From Clostridium_AD sp050717535 (GTDB lineage Bacteria; Bacillota; Clostridia; Clostridiales; Clostridiaceae), in the NCBI RefSeq assembly GCF_050717535.1, contig NZ_JBOITM010000088.1, positions 1 to 64,000 on the forward strand: a stretch of 64,000 bases of DNA. Direction: 5' to 3'. A program made the position numbers and the translations under genes. Under the pieces are notes generated by a model that saw only the letters and a list, made by a program, of their open reading frames with translations, ran no database searches and was not told the origin of the DNA. Below are positions 35,436-43,913 of the stretch, piece by piece (position 1 is the stretch's first letter; each line of letters begins with the position of its first letter).

Positions 35436-36146
35436 ATGAATACAATATTGTTTGATCTTGATGGTACCTTACTTCCTATAGACATGATTCTGTTTGAAAA
35501 ACTATATTTTAAGGAGCTTTCAAAAAACTTTGCTGATATAATATCCCCTAGTGAACTAGCCAAAAATATATGGAGTTCTACTAAAATAATGGTAGAAAGC
35601 ACAGAATATAAAACTAATGAAGAAATATTTATGGCTGACTTTACCACTAGAATGAATATGGAACTTCCCGTTCTGCAAAAACGTTTTGATGATTTTTACG
35701 ATACAAATTTTTTAAAAATCAGTGAATACGTTTTGGATATCCACTGCATAAAAGAAAGTGTTAATCTATTAAAAGCAAAAGGTTATACTGTTGCACTAGC
35801 TACTAATCCATTGTTTCCTGAAAAAGCTATTCATCATAGAATACGTTGGGCAGGCTTTAAGCCAGAAGATTTTTCATATATTTCAACCTTTGAGAAAAAC
35901 CATTACTGCAAACCTCAATTAAAATATTATGAAGAAATACTAAAAGATATTGAAAAACAGCCAGAAGACTGCTTGATGGTTGGGAATGATGTTCAAGAAG
36001 ATATAATTGCGAAAAACCTTGGACTAAAGACATATCTAATAACAAATAATCTTTTACATAGGACCCAGGAAGAAATAATAACTGATTATAGTGGAGAATA
36101 CGAGGATTTCTATGAATTTGTAAAATACTTACCTTCTATAAAATAA
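35436..36146 (+). CDS. HAD-superfamily phosphatase
   Basis: A 236-residue HAD hydrolase of the DUF-free Cof/phosphoglycolate-like type. Motif I is FDLDGTLLP, motif II lies in VALATNPLFP, the lysine in CKPQLKYYEEIL and motif IV is LMVGNDVQEDIIA. The cap is helical. GGAG precedes the ATG by nine bases. Substrate unknown. The next gene downstream (AraC-type) is 105 bases away with a palindromic repeat between them, so they are probably separate units. Confidence 0.78.
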   Translation: MNTILFDLDGTLLPIDMILFEKLYFKELSKNFADIISPSELAKNIWSSTKIMVESTEYKTNEEIFMADFTTRMNMELPVLQKRFDDFYDTNFLKISEYVLDIHCIKESVNLLKAKGYTVALATNPLFPEKAIHHRIRWAGFKPEDFSYISTFEKNHYCKPQLKYYEEILKDIEKQPEDCLMVGNDVQEDIIAKNLGLKTYLITNNLLHRTQEEIITDYSGEYEDFYEFVKYLPSIK

Positions 36147-36200
36147 TAAACCTTCTTTGGTGCTTTTTAATTCATGATGTATACTGTATATATATCGCAA

Positions 36201-36235
36201 ACTTGCCACTTGCCACCTGGGTGGCACCGTGCGCC
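36201..36235. repeat. dispersed palindromic repeat, copy
   Basis: ACTTGCCACTTGCCACCTGG then GTGGCACCGTGCGCC. It lies between the HAD and AraC-type genes and ends next to the AraC gene's ribosome binding site. Confidence 0.7.
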
Positions 36236-36251
36236 AAAGGAGATTATTACA

Positions 36252-38342
36252 ATGAGAAAAAAATATATAAGTTATATAAATGATTTACCTATAACCATCT
36301 CCCTTGAGAGTATAAATGACTATCCAATACACTGGCATAATTCTATAGAAATAATTTTTGTACTTGAGGGCAGTGTTAATGTACTTATAGAATCAGGAAC
36401 TTATGAAATTGAAGACGGTGAAATTGAAATTATAAATTGTGATGAAGCACACAGAATTTATTCAAAAGAAAAAAATAAGGTGTTAATTTTTCACGTTGAC
36501 CCTACATTTTTCGAAAAATATTATGATGATATGAAAAATATTTATTTTTATACAAATTCTACGCAGGAAGGCGCACAACTTGAAGAAAAGTACGATATTC
36601 TTAGAAAATACTTATCTATTCTAGCTTGCGAAGTAATACAAAAGAGTGAGAACTTTGATGATAAAATAGAAGCTGTTTTAGTAGAATTATTATTCCATTT
36701 AATAAATAACTTTCACTATCTTAACTACGATGAGAAAGATTTAAAAGAAAATGTAATCCAATTTCAAAGGTATCATAGAATAAGAAAGTACATCTATAAT
36801 AACTACATGAATAAAATTAGTTTACAAGATATAGCTAATACAGAATATTTAAGTTCTTATTATTTATCTCATCAAATAAAAGATATATCCGGAACAAGTT
36901 TTACAGAGTTGGTTAATATTGTTAGAGTAGATGAATCTATTAAATTATTATTGGATACAGATAGAACCATCTCAGATATTTCTCTCGATGTTGGTTTTTC
37001 TCATGCCCGGTATTATAATAAGAGCTTTAAAGATTACTATAAATGTACTCCCCTACAGTTCAGAAAAAAATATCATATAGATGAGGATAAATTTGATAGC
37101 TTTAAACAAATGCAAATACATGATTTATACGAAACTCTCCCATATATATCTTATTATTTAGAAGACTATGATAGATTTAACTATACTAACAAAATCATTA
37201 AACTCCAGATAGATTCTCTTTTGCCAGGTACAAAATTACAACATATATGGAAAGAAAAATTGAATTTAGGTCAAGCAGAAGAACTAATTAAATCCGGTGA
37301 ACAGGGATACTTAAGATCTATTCAAGAAGCTATAGGCTTTGAAAATGGTATAATTCAAAATTTATTTGGAAAAGAAATGAAAATATATTTTAATGAAAAC
37401 GTAAGATTTCTAAATTGGAATGAAGTTGAAAAGCTATTAGAGTTTTTAATGGATATATCACTTATACCCTTAATAATTTTAAACCAGACTTTTGAGGATA
37501 GGAGCTCTTTCATAAAACTTTTAGAAAGCTTTATATTATATTTTGCTGATATATATGGAATTGAGGTAGTTAGGCTGTGGAAATTCCAAGCCTCCAAAGA
37601 TTTATCCGTAGAGTATATAGATATTACACGAGAAATTTTTGAAAAGTATGAATTGCAAAATTTAATAGAGGAGCCTTTTGATGTTCCTAAAACTATAAAT
37701 ACTATTTATGATTCCTCCTACATGCTTCCATATATTATTCATAATTTCATTAGTAACAATAACAACAATCTGCTTACACTTAAGGCTTTTGATACTGTAG
37801 AGGAAAACTCTATTTTAAACAACGAATTATTTTTTGGATCACCAGGACTTCTTACTTTAAATGGGATAAATAAAGTTTCCTATTATGCCTATTATTTATT
37901 GTCAAAACTAGGCAATGAGGTTATAAAGCAAGGTGATGGATATATTATCACAAGGCAAGATGAGGATATTCAAGTTTTACTTTACAGTTACAGTGATGAA
38001 CTTAATTCCTTAATTAAGCTAGAAGATTTATCCAAAGGTAAGGGGAGCAAAAATATTACCGAGAGAAAGATATCCTTATCCATTAAAAATTTAGTTAATG
38101 ACTATAAAGTTATTAAATATGAAATTGGTGAAAAAATTGGATCTGCTTACGACATTTGGTTACGTATGGGTAAACCCAAAAGACTTAGTTATGATGAGTG
38201 GAAAATTCTAACAAAGATTTCTGCTCCTAATGTTTCACTTTCTTTTGCAAAAAAAACTACAGTTTACAATAACATAATAAAGATTGAAGGCTATGGAGCC
38301 ACTTTAATAGTTCTTCAAAAAGTACAAAAGCACCTATTTTAG
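36252..38342 (+). CDS. AraC-family regulator fused to a GH39-like domain
   Basis: A 696-residue protein. An N-terminal cupin (about 1-100, IHWHNSIEIIFVLEG) senses a ligand; two AraC helix-turn-helix motifs follow at about 185-280 (SLQDIANTEYLSSYYLSHQI, then ISDISLDVGFSHARYYNKSF). The rest (about 310-690) resembles a glycoside hydrolase 39/beta-xylosidase module, including GSPGLLTLNGINKVSYYAYY and LSKLGNEVI, but the acid/base and nucleophile glutamates are not obvious, so it is more likely a sugar sensor than an enzyme. The start at 36252 has AAAGGAG; a reading 26 residues longer crosses the repeat and is rejected. The MATE gene downstream may be its target. Confidence 0.85.
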   Translation: MRKKYISYINDLPITISLESINDYPIHWHNSIEIIFVLEGSVNVLIESGTYEIEDGEIEIINCDEAHRIYSKEKNKVLIFHVDPTFFEKYYDDMKNIYFYTNSTQEGAQLEEKYDILRKYLSILACEVIQKSENFDDKIEAVLVELLFHLINNFHYLNYDEKDLKENVIQFQRYHRIRKYIYNNYMNKISLQDIANTEYLSSYYLSHQIKDISGTSFTELVNIVRVDESIKLLLDTDRTISDISLDVGFSHARYYNKSFKDYYKCTPLQFRKKYHIDEDKFDSFKQMQIHDLYETLPYISYYLEDYDRFNYTNKIIKLQIDSLLPGTKLQHIWKEKLNLGQAEELIKSGEQGYLRSIQEAIGFENGIIQNLFGKEMKIYFNENVRFLNWNEVEKLLEFLMDISLIPLIILNQTFEDRSSFIKLLESFILYFADIYGIEVVRLWKFQASKDLSVEYIDITREIFEKYELQNLIEEPFDVPKTINTIYDSSYMLPYIIHNFISNNNNNLLTLKAFDTVEENSILNNELFFGSPGLLTLNGINKVSYYAYYLLSKLGNEVIKQGDGYIITRQDEDIQVLLYSYSDELNSLIKLEDLSKGKGSKNITERKISLSIKNLVNDYKVIKYEIGEKIGSAYDIWLRMGKPKRLSYDEWKILTKISAPNVSLSFAKKTTVYNNIIKIEGYGATLIVLQKVQKHLF

Positions 38343-38353
38343 GGTGTTTTTTT
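38326..38353 (+). terminator. terminator overlapping the AraC-GH39 stop codon
   Basis: CACC (38331-38334) pairs with GGTG (38343-38346), flanked by AAAAG and TTTTTTT. The hairpin includes the stop codon. Confidence 0.65.
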
Positions 38354-38491
38354 GTTATTTAAGTATTATTGAAAGTAAAATGTTAGCAACTTTGTCCATT
38401 TTATCTAGCAACCCTGTGAATGTTAATGTATTCATAATAGCGTAGAATAATACTTATGGTAACAAAAAATTCTTAAGGAGACGTGGGTTTC

Positions 38492-39919
38492 ATGACAATG
38501 GGTAATGTAGCAGAAAGTAATAAAACATTTGGTGAGGAAAAAATTGGAAAACTATTATTTAAATTTTCCGTTCCAGCTATAATTTCTTTAATGGTATCAG
38601 AAATGTACAACATGGTGGATTCTATGTTTTTGGGGCAAGCCATAGGGGCTGATGCTATTGGTGCACTAACCATAGCTTTTCCAATTCAACGATTGTTTTT
38701 AGCTATATCAATGCTTATAGCTATCGGTGCTTCTACCTCTGTAGCAAGAAGCTGTGGAGATGAAGATTATGAAAATTTAAGAACTATAATACCTAATGCT
38801 ATAGTTCTAATGCTTATAATAGTATGTACAATTAGTGCTGGTATTTTTATTTTTCAAGATACAATTATAAAAGGTTTAGGTGCTTCAAAAAATATATTCC
38901 CTCTTGCAAAAGATTATGTAAGTATAATACTACTTGGAGTAGTATTTCAATCTTTCACAGTAATCGCTTCATATATTATAACTGCTTTTGGCAATACCAA
39001 GATAGTTCTATTAAGTACTTCCCTTGGTGCAATTATCAATGTAATTATAGATTATTTACTAATAAATGTTTTTTCTTATGGTATAAAAGGTGCTGCTATA
39101 GCAACAGTAGTATCTCAAATAGTAGCTTTTATATATGTACTAACTGAATTTATGAAAATAAAAAGCAGCTTAAAATTTTCCATTAAATTAACTCTTAATA
39201 AAACAGTATCTATTGGAATAATATATGTGGGATTTTCAACCTTTATTGTAGAGATATCAGATGCAATTGTAGCTGCTATATTAAACAATTTACTGTCTTC
39301 TTATGGTGGAGATATGGCCATTGTAACAGTTGGATTAACTACAAGAGTTTCCATGTTTTTATTTATGACGGTAATGGGAATAAGCTCAGCTATGCAACCA
39401 ATAGCCGCTTATAATTATGGTGCTGGAAATTATACAAGATTAAAAGAAGTTGTTAAAACATCTATCATTGCAGTGTCTGTAAGCTCAACTGTGTTGTGGG
39501 CAATATTTATGATTTTTGCAAAGCCACTTATAGGCATATTTATAAATGATAGTGCTATTATAGAATCCACAGCAAAGGCTTTTAGGATAATCATAGCTGT
39601 CTTCCCTTGCCTTGGGATATATTACTTGTCAATTTCTTATTGCCAAGCTATAAATAGGGTTAAAGCATCTTTCAAGCTATCTATTTATAGACAACTAATA
39701 ATATTTATCCCACTAGTATATACCCTTGTAATGGGCTTAGATATGGGAGTACTAGGGGCTTGGCTTGCTTACCCAATATCAGATGTTATATCCTTCATTA
39801 CAGCTGCAATATTCATTAAATATACTTACACTTCCTTAGAAATACTGGAGATGCATCAAATTTATAAGGTAAACAAGGCTAAATTTACAAAAGCTAGACT
39901 TGCTCATGCAAACATTTAG
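38492..39919 (+). CDS. MATE-family efflux transporter
   Basis: A 475-residue multidrug and toxin extrusion protein with twelve hydrophobic segments. The family fold is seen in MVSEMYNMVDSMFLGQAIGA near the N-terminus and in the repeat half FLFMTVMGISSAMQPIAAYN. It exports a cationic compound using a Na+ or H+ gradient; substrate unknown. The ATG at 38492 has AAGGAG eleven bases upstream; a GTG at 38483 is too close to it. It follows the AraC-type gene after a terminator. Confidence 0.9.
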   Translation: MTMGNVAESNKTFGEEKIGKLLFKFSVPAIISLMVSEMYNMVDSMFLGQAIGADAIGALTIAFPIQRLFLAISMLIAIGASTSVARSCGDEDYENLRTIIPNAIVLMLIIVCTISAGIFIFQDTIIKGLGASKNIFPLAKDYVSIILLGVVFQSFTVIASYIITAFGNTKIVLLSTSLGAIINVIIDYLLINVFSYGIKGAAIATVVSQIVAFIYVLTEFMKIKSSLKFSIKLTLNKTVSIGIIYVGFSTFIVEISDAIVAAILNNLLSSYGGDMAIVTVGLTTRVSMFLFMTVMGISSAMQPIAAYNYGAGNYTRLKEVVKTSIIAVSVSSTVLWAIFMIFAKPLIGIFINDSAIIESTAKAFRIIIAVFPCLGIYYLSISYCQAINRVKASFKLSIYRQLIIFIPLVYTLVMGLDMGVLGAWLAYPISDVISFITAAIFIKYTYTSLEILEMHQIYKVNKAKFTKARLAHANI

Positions 39920-39959
39920 TTGTAAATATAAATATTTTTAAAGAAATAGCTTGTCCAAG

Positions 39960-39993
39960 TTGCCACTTGCCACGTGAGTGGCACTAAGGCATC
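39960..39993. repeat. dispersed palindromic repeat, copy
   Basis: TTGCCACTTGCCACGTGA then GTGGCACTAAGGCATC. Its right end overlaps the left arm of the terminator at 39986. Confidence 0.7.
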
Positions 39994-40044
39994 CGAAAAA
40001 AACAACTAGTTATTATGCTAGTTTACTTTTTTTAGGATGCCTTA
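39986..40044. terminator. bidirectional terminator
   Basis: AAGGCATCC (39986-39994) pairs with GGATGCCTT (40036-40044), with an inner ACTAG/CTAGT helix and A7/T7 runs inside. It separates the converging MATE and peptidase E-like genes. Confidence 0.75.
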
Positions 40045-40045
40045 A

Positions 40046-40720
40046 TTAAATTATTTTACCATTTTTTACTTTGACTCCCACTATATCTCCTTGTTTTATC
40101 ATTTTTATATCCCCATAAAAATGCACTTTATTATTCATTACAATAATTCCATCGCCATCATTACATGCATAGACTGTGTTTCCTGTGTTTTTAGAGTATT
40201 CTTTTAAATCGACTAAATAATGACTGTCCTCATTCCAATGTGGCATAAAATCGAAATCAACAAGTGCTAAGGATGATAAATCTGATAATCCAACTATATC
40301 TTTGTCACCAAATTGTGCGGCTGATATATCTTTTGACATAAGTATTGCACCTGCACTTACTCCTATAATGTGACCACCATTTTCAACATATTTTCTAAGT
40401 CTAGTTATAAAATACCTTTTCTTTAGGTTATTCAAAAAATAATAGGTATTCCCCCCTGATAGATAGATTATGTCTGATTTAAATATTTTTTCTATTTTAT
40501 CCATATTACAAAAATCATCTATGTCATAATAATCAACATTGAAATTTCCATATTCACTTAACTTATCTTTTGTTTTTTCAAAATGTTTTAATTCTTTATC
40601 AGTCATTGAAGGTATATAGCTTATAGTATATTTTTTATCAGAAAATATTTCTTTCATTTTTCTTTTCAAATTGACATTATCATTTTCAGTAAAATCACTG
40701 AGCATAATCAAGGCTCCCAT
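40046..40720 (-). CDS. peptidase E-like (S51 family) protein
   Basis: A 224-residue class I glutamine-amidotransferase-fold peptidase. The nucleophile serine is in GVSAGAILM and the oxyanion region in YLSGGNTYYFL; a His in FMPHWNEDSHYL and acidic residues complete a plausible triad. Family members cleave Asp-X dipeptides or cyanophycin fragments. The start at 40720 (MGALIMLSDF) keeps the first beta strand; an ATG five codons later has the better ribosome site (GGGAG) and cannot be excluded. Monocistronic. Confidence 0.78.
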   Translation of the reverse strand: MGALIMLSDFTENDNVNLKRKMKEIFSDKKYTISYIPSMTDKELKHFEKTKDKLSEYGNFNVDYYDIDDFCNMDKIEKIFKSDIIYLSGGNTYYFLNNLKKRYFITRLRKYVENGGHIIGVSAGAILMSKDISAAQFGDKDIVGLSDLSSLALVDFDFMPHWNEDSHYLVDLKEYSKNTGNTVYACNDGDGIIVMNNKVHFYGDIKMIKQGDIVGVKVKNGKII

Positions 40721-40822
40721 ATTATTATCATCTCGCTTTCATATTTCATACTTATATATTTATGCATTGCCTCTTAAATTTGTACCTGAAGTGCTAAAGT
40801 AGCATTAAATATAACTACGCTT

Positions 40823-41353
40823 TTATGAAAAATATTCTTCACTTAATAATCCCATAACAATTTCATCATAATACTTACCATCTTTGAAAATTTCTTTTCT
40901 TAGTCTACCTTCTTGTTTAAATCCACATTTTTCATAGCATTTAATTGCACGTTCATTAAAAGAATATACCTGCAATTTTATTTTATGTATATTCATCTGC
41001 TCAAAAATAAACTTAATTAATACCTTCATTGCATCAGTGCCATATCCTTTACCCCAGTAATCTTTATCCCCAATAAATATGCCTACAACTATAACGCTAT
41101 TTTTCCAATCTATATTATTTATTCCACAGCCGCCTATATATTTGCTATCCACTAATGTCTCTATGGCAAAACTATATATTTCCTTCGTAGCTGACATTCC
41201 ATCAAACCATTTCTGTTCATCTTCAAAGGTGAATAGATAAGGAATTCCTGGATGTAAAAGTCTCTTTAGCTCAGGATCATTTATAAAATGCTGGGCTAAC
41301 TTCACATCTTCTTTTTTATATTCTCTCAATCTAATTTTTTTACCAGTATACAT
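40823..41353 (-). CDS. GNAT acetyltransferase, RimJ/RimL type, behind a structured leader
   Basis: A 176-residue N-acetyltransferase. It has the RimJ/L-type start IRLREYKKEDVKLAQHFI, VVGIFIGDKDYWGKGYGTDA (acetyl-CoA loop) and LQVYSFNERAIKCYEKCGF. The ATG at 41353 has AAGGGGG ten bases upstream; a reading three residues longer overlaps that site. About 60 bases upstream ends a structured leader RNA with a terminator (41428-41543), so expression is probably controlled by transcription attenuation. Acceptor substrate unknown; relatives modify ribosomal proteins, antibiotics or small amines. Confidence 0.82.
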   Translation of the reverse strand: MYTGKKIRLREYKKEDVKLAQHFINDPELKRLLHPGIPYLFTFEDEQKWFDGMSATKEIYSFAIETLVDSKYIGGCGINNIDWKNSVIVVGIFIGDKDYWGKGYGTDAMKVLIKFIFEQMNIHKIKLQVYSFNERAIKCYEKCGFKQEGRLRKEIFKDGKYYDEIVMGLLSEEYFS

Positions 41354-41427
41354 TAATACCATTCCCCCTTAATACTATATATTATATCTTGCCATAAGAT
41401 ATTCATCATCATATTTTAAATTGAAAC

Positions 41428-41531
41428 AAAAAAGCTCCACGAAATCACTATGAAAGTGACTCCGTAGAGTTACCTACGTGTAGGATGGTTCCCTGTACCG
41501 CTAACATTTTGTTAGGTACACTCACTGTATA
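41428..41531 (-). ncRNA. unassigned structured leader RNA with switch-like terminator
   Basis: Read on the minus strand. A terminator is formed by CTCCACG (41435-41441) with CGTAGAG (41463-41469) and TCACT (41445-41449) with AGTGA (41455-41459), then six U. The strand 41455-41459 can instead pair with TCACT at 41522-41526 near the 5' end, enclosing a strong hairpin (GTACC 41495-41499 with GGTAC 41515-41519; TAACA 41502-41506 with TGTTA 41510-41514) and a second one (CTACG 41474-41478 with CGTAG 41463-41467). The two folds exclude each other, as in riboswitches. I could not match it to preQ1, fluoride, guanidine, ZTP, c-di-GMP or T-box classes. Confidence 0.6.
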
Positions 41532-41537
41532 TGTTAT

Positions 41538-41566
41538 ATATTATGGTATTGTCAATATATTGTCAA
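41538..41566 (-). promoter_or_regulatory. promoter for the structured leader
   Basis: On the minus strand TTGACA (41561-41566) is followed after 17 bases by TAATAT (41538-41543), placing the start near 41531, just before the outer helix. A second TTGACA lies at 41550-41555. Confidence 0.6.
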
Positions 41567-41777
41567 TATGAAATCATAAAAAGTGCAAAATATTCTCACT
41601 ATTATTATGTAGCATTCTAAAACTCTACACCTCTACTTAGTTTGAATAAAAATATGGACCACAGCTTCATGACAAACAATTCTGCAATTGATATTCTAAC
41701 ATTTCCATTAATAAACTACACATCTGTTAAACTAGTTTTTCTTTAATCTACACTTTAATTGATGAACTAATGATATG

Positions 41778-41805
41778 TTGACATTCTAAATAATGCATGT
41801 ATAAT
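41778..41805 (+). promoter_or_regulatory. promoter for the gltX T-box leader
   Basis: TTGACA (41778-41783) and TATAAT (41800-41805) are 16 bases apart. The stretch 41567-41777 between the two divergent promoters shows no gene or hairpin. Confidence 0.75.
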
Positions 41806-41839
41806 TATAGTTAAACAATGAAATAATAACATTAGAATA

Positions 41840-42117
41840 TATAATGCAATGAAAGAGAAAAGTAGGTATATTTCAATTTAAAGAGAACCAATGATGATGG
41901 AAATTTGGTGTTTGAAACTACAGAAAGAAGCTCTGGAGCAGTGGACTGAAATTTTTGAGTAAGTCCAACGGGAACTTTCCGTTAAAAAAGTACAGTATGA
42001 ATATATACTGTTAATGAGTGGATTTAGGTATTGAAAGATACCTTTACATCAATTTAGGTGGTACCGCGGAAGTTTACCTTTCGTCCTATTATAGTATAGG
42101 ATGAGAGGTTTTTTTTG
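41840..42117 (+). promoter_or_regulatory. T-box leader upstream of glutamyl-tRNA synthetase
   Basis: The conserved T-box AGGTGGTACCGCGG is at 42056-42069, its TGG bulge pairing with the tRNA end. Stem I has the AGAGA motif (41882-41886) and a distal loop ATGATGATGGAAA. A GAA triplet at 41914-41916 on the 3' side of stem I is the likely specifier, matching glutamate. The terminator CCTTTCGTCCTA/TAGGATGAGAGG (42077-42088, 42097-42108) precedes eight T. Uncharged tRNA-Glu should promote read-through into gltX. Confidence 0.92.
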
Positions 42118-42152
42118 CCATGAAATAATATAAACAAGAAAGGATGATTAAA

Positions 42153-43808
42153 ATGGACAACATAAAACTAGCAGATTTACTACTCCCAAAAATAGATAAA
42201 ACTCCAGAATACTATAATAATATCTACCCAGAAAGAAACCTTAAAGAAGGCGCTATGGTTACAAGATATGCCCCTAGTCCAACCGGCTTTCAGCATCTTG
42301 GAGGAGTATTCGCAGCTCTTATATCTGAGCGAACGGCTCACCAGAGTGGAGGAATATTTTATTTTAGAGTAGAAGACACAGATAAGAAAAGAGAGGTAGC
42401 TGGTGCCATTGAAGAAAGCACTAGAACTCTACGCGATTTTGGAATTTTCTTTGATGAAGGAGTTGTGGATTCTAAGAGTGAAAAAGGTGCTTATGGACCT
42501 TACAAGCAAAGCGATAGGATGGAAATATATCATGCCTATGTAAAAGATTTAATAAAAAAAGGCTTAGCTTATCCTTGTTTTTGCACGGAAGAAGAATTAG
42601 ATGAAACCAGAAAAATCCAACAAGAACTTAAAATTAATACAGGCTATCATGGGAAATGGGCTATTCACAGAAATGCCACTTTTGATGAAATTAATGAAAA
42701 TTTATCAAAAGGCAAACCTTTTGTTATAAGACTTAAATCTCCTGGTGATCCAAATAAAAGAGTAATTTGTAATGATTTAATTAAAGGCGATGTAAGTATG
42801 CCAGAAAATGATCAAGATATTGTGTTACTTAAAACTAATGGTCTTCCAACCTACCATTTAGCTCATGCTGTAGATGACCATTTAATGAGAACAACCCATG
42901 TTATACGTGGTGAGGAATGGTTTTCTTCTCTACCTATACATTTGCAATTGTTTGAAATGTTGGGCTTTACCGTTCCAAAATATGCTCATATTCCTACAAT
43001 AATGAAAATGGATGGGACATCAAGACGTAAACTTAGTAAAAGAAAAGATCCAGAAATACGTGTAGATTATTATAAATCTGAAGGTTATCCTCTTGTTTCT
43101 GTAACTGAATATCTTTCAAATTTAATTAATTCTAATTTTCAAGAATGGAGAACAGACCATGCAGATGAGCCTTGTGCAAACTTTACCATTATACTTGAAA
43201 ATATGAGCAAAAGCGGTGCACTATTTGATATCTTAAAACTTAACGATATGAGTAAGGATGTTATAGCTGCTATGAGCGCTGACACCGTTTATGACTTATA
43301 CCTTGCTTGGGCTAAAGATAATGATACGAAAGTTGCGGGTTTACTTATCCAAAATGAGGATTATGCAAAGCAAATATTTAATATTGAAAGAGAAAATGAC
43401 AAACCAAGAAAAGATTTTGTAAAATGGTTAGATGTAAAAGAACATATTGAATATTTCTTTGATGATTTTTATAAAAATAGTATTAGTGCTGGCACTAATT
43501 TCCCTGAGAATATATCAAGTGATGATATTAAAATAATCCTTGCGGACTATATAACTGTATATAATCATAATGATGATGCAGATACATGGTTTTCACGAGT
43601 TAAAGACCTTTCTGAAAAACTTGGATATGCAAAAAACGGAAGAGTTTATAAAAAGAATCCTGATTTGTATAAAGGTGTAGTTTCTGATGTTGCAGCAGTT
43701 ATCAGAGTGGCCTTAACTAACAGAACACAAACTCAAGATTTGTATGAAGTAATGCAAGTTATGGGTGAAAAACGTGTTATTGAAAGATTAAGTCAAGATT
43801 TTATTTAG
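42153..43808 (+). CDS. gltX: glutamyl-tRNA synthetase
   Basis: A 551-residue class I synthetase that charges tRNA-Glu. The ATP motif is PSPTGFQHLGG (HIGH box variant) and the second is RRKLSKRKD (KMSKS box). It is longer than the common 460-500 residues, as in the clostridial form of the enzyme. The ATG at 42153 has AAAGG nine bases upstream; the ATG at 42144 directly abuts that site. Control is by the T-box leader just upstream. A terminator with a palindromic core follows at 43814-43858. Confidence 0.93.
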   Translation: MDNIKLADLLLPKIDKTPEYYNNIYPERNLKEGAMVTRYAPSPTGFQHLGGVFAALISERTAHQSGGIFYFRVEDTDKKREVAGAIEESTRTLRDFGIFFDEGVVDSKSEKGAYGPYKQSDRMEIYHAYVKDLIKKGLAYPCFCTEEELDETRKIQQELKINTGYHGKWAIHRNATFDEINENLSKGKPFVIRLKSPGDPNKRVICNDLIKGDVSMPENDQDIVLLKTNGLPTYHLAHAVDDHLMRTTHVIRGEEWFSSLPIHLQLFEMLGFTVPKYAHIPTIMKMDGTSRRKLSKRKDPEIRVDYYKSEGYPLVSVTEYLSNLINSNFQEWRTDHADEPCANFTIILENMSKSGALFDILKLNDMSKDVIAAMSADTVYDLYLAWAKDNDTKVAGLLIQNEDYAKQIFNIERENDKPRKDFVKWLDVKEHIEYFFDDFYKNSISAGTNFPENISSDDIKIILADYITVYNHNDDADTWFSRVKDLSEKLGYAKNGRVYKKNPDLYKGVVSDVAAVIRVALTNRTQTQDLYEVMQVMGEKRVIERLSQDFI

Positions 43809-43813
43809 TAAAT

Positions 43814-43858
43814 AAAGAACTTGCCAGGTAATACCCATGGGCACCCTGGCAATTTCTT
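43814..43858 (+). terminator. terminator after gltX
   Basis: AAAGAA and TTGCCAGG (43821-43828) pair with CCTGGCAA (43845-43852) and TTTCTTT. The TTGCCA arm is reminiscent of the dispersed repeat but the loop differs. Confidence 0.75.
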
Positions 43859-43913
43859 TATTATTTATACTTTTTTATTTAATTTTAACTTATACAAGAG
43901 GAAGTGACTTAAC

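Noticed and set aside
41428..41531. Assigning the leader before the GNAT gene to a known riboswitch class
   Set aside because: I compared it by eye with preQ1-I/II, fluoride, guanidine, ZTP, c-di-GMP, purine and T-box patterns and found no convincing match of the conserved core.
43814..43858. Counting the gltX terminator as a member of the dispersed repeat family
   Set aside because: Only the TTGCCA arm agrees; the loop and remaining arm do not, so a plain terminator is the simpler reading.
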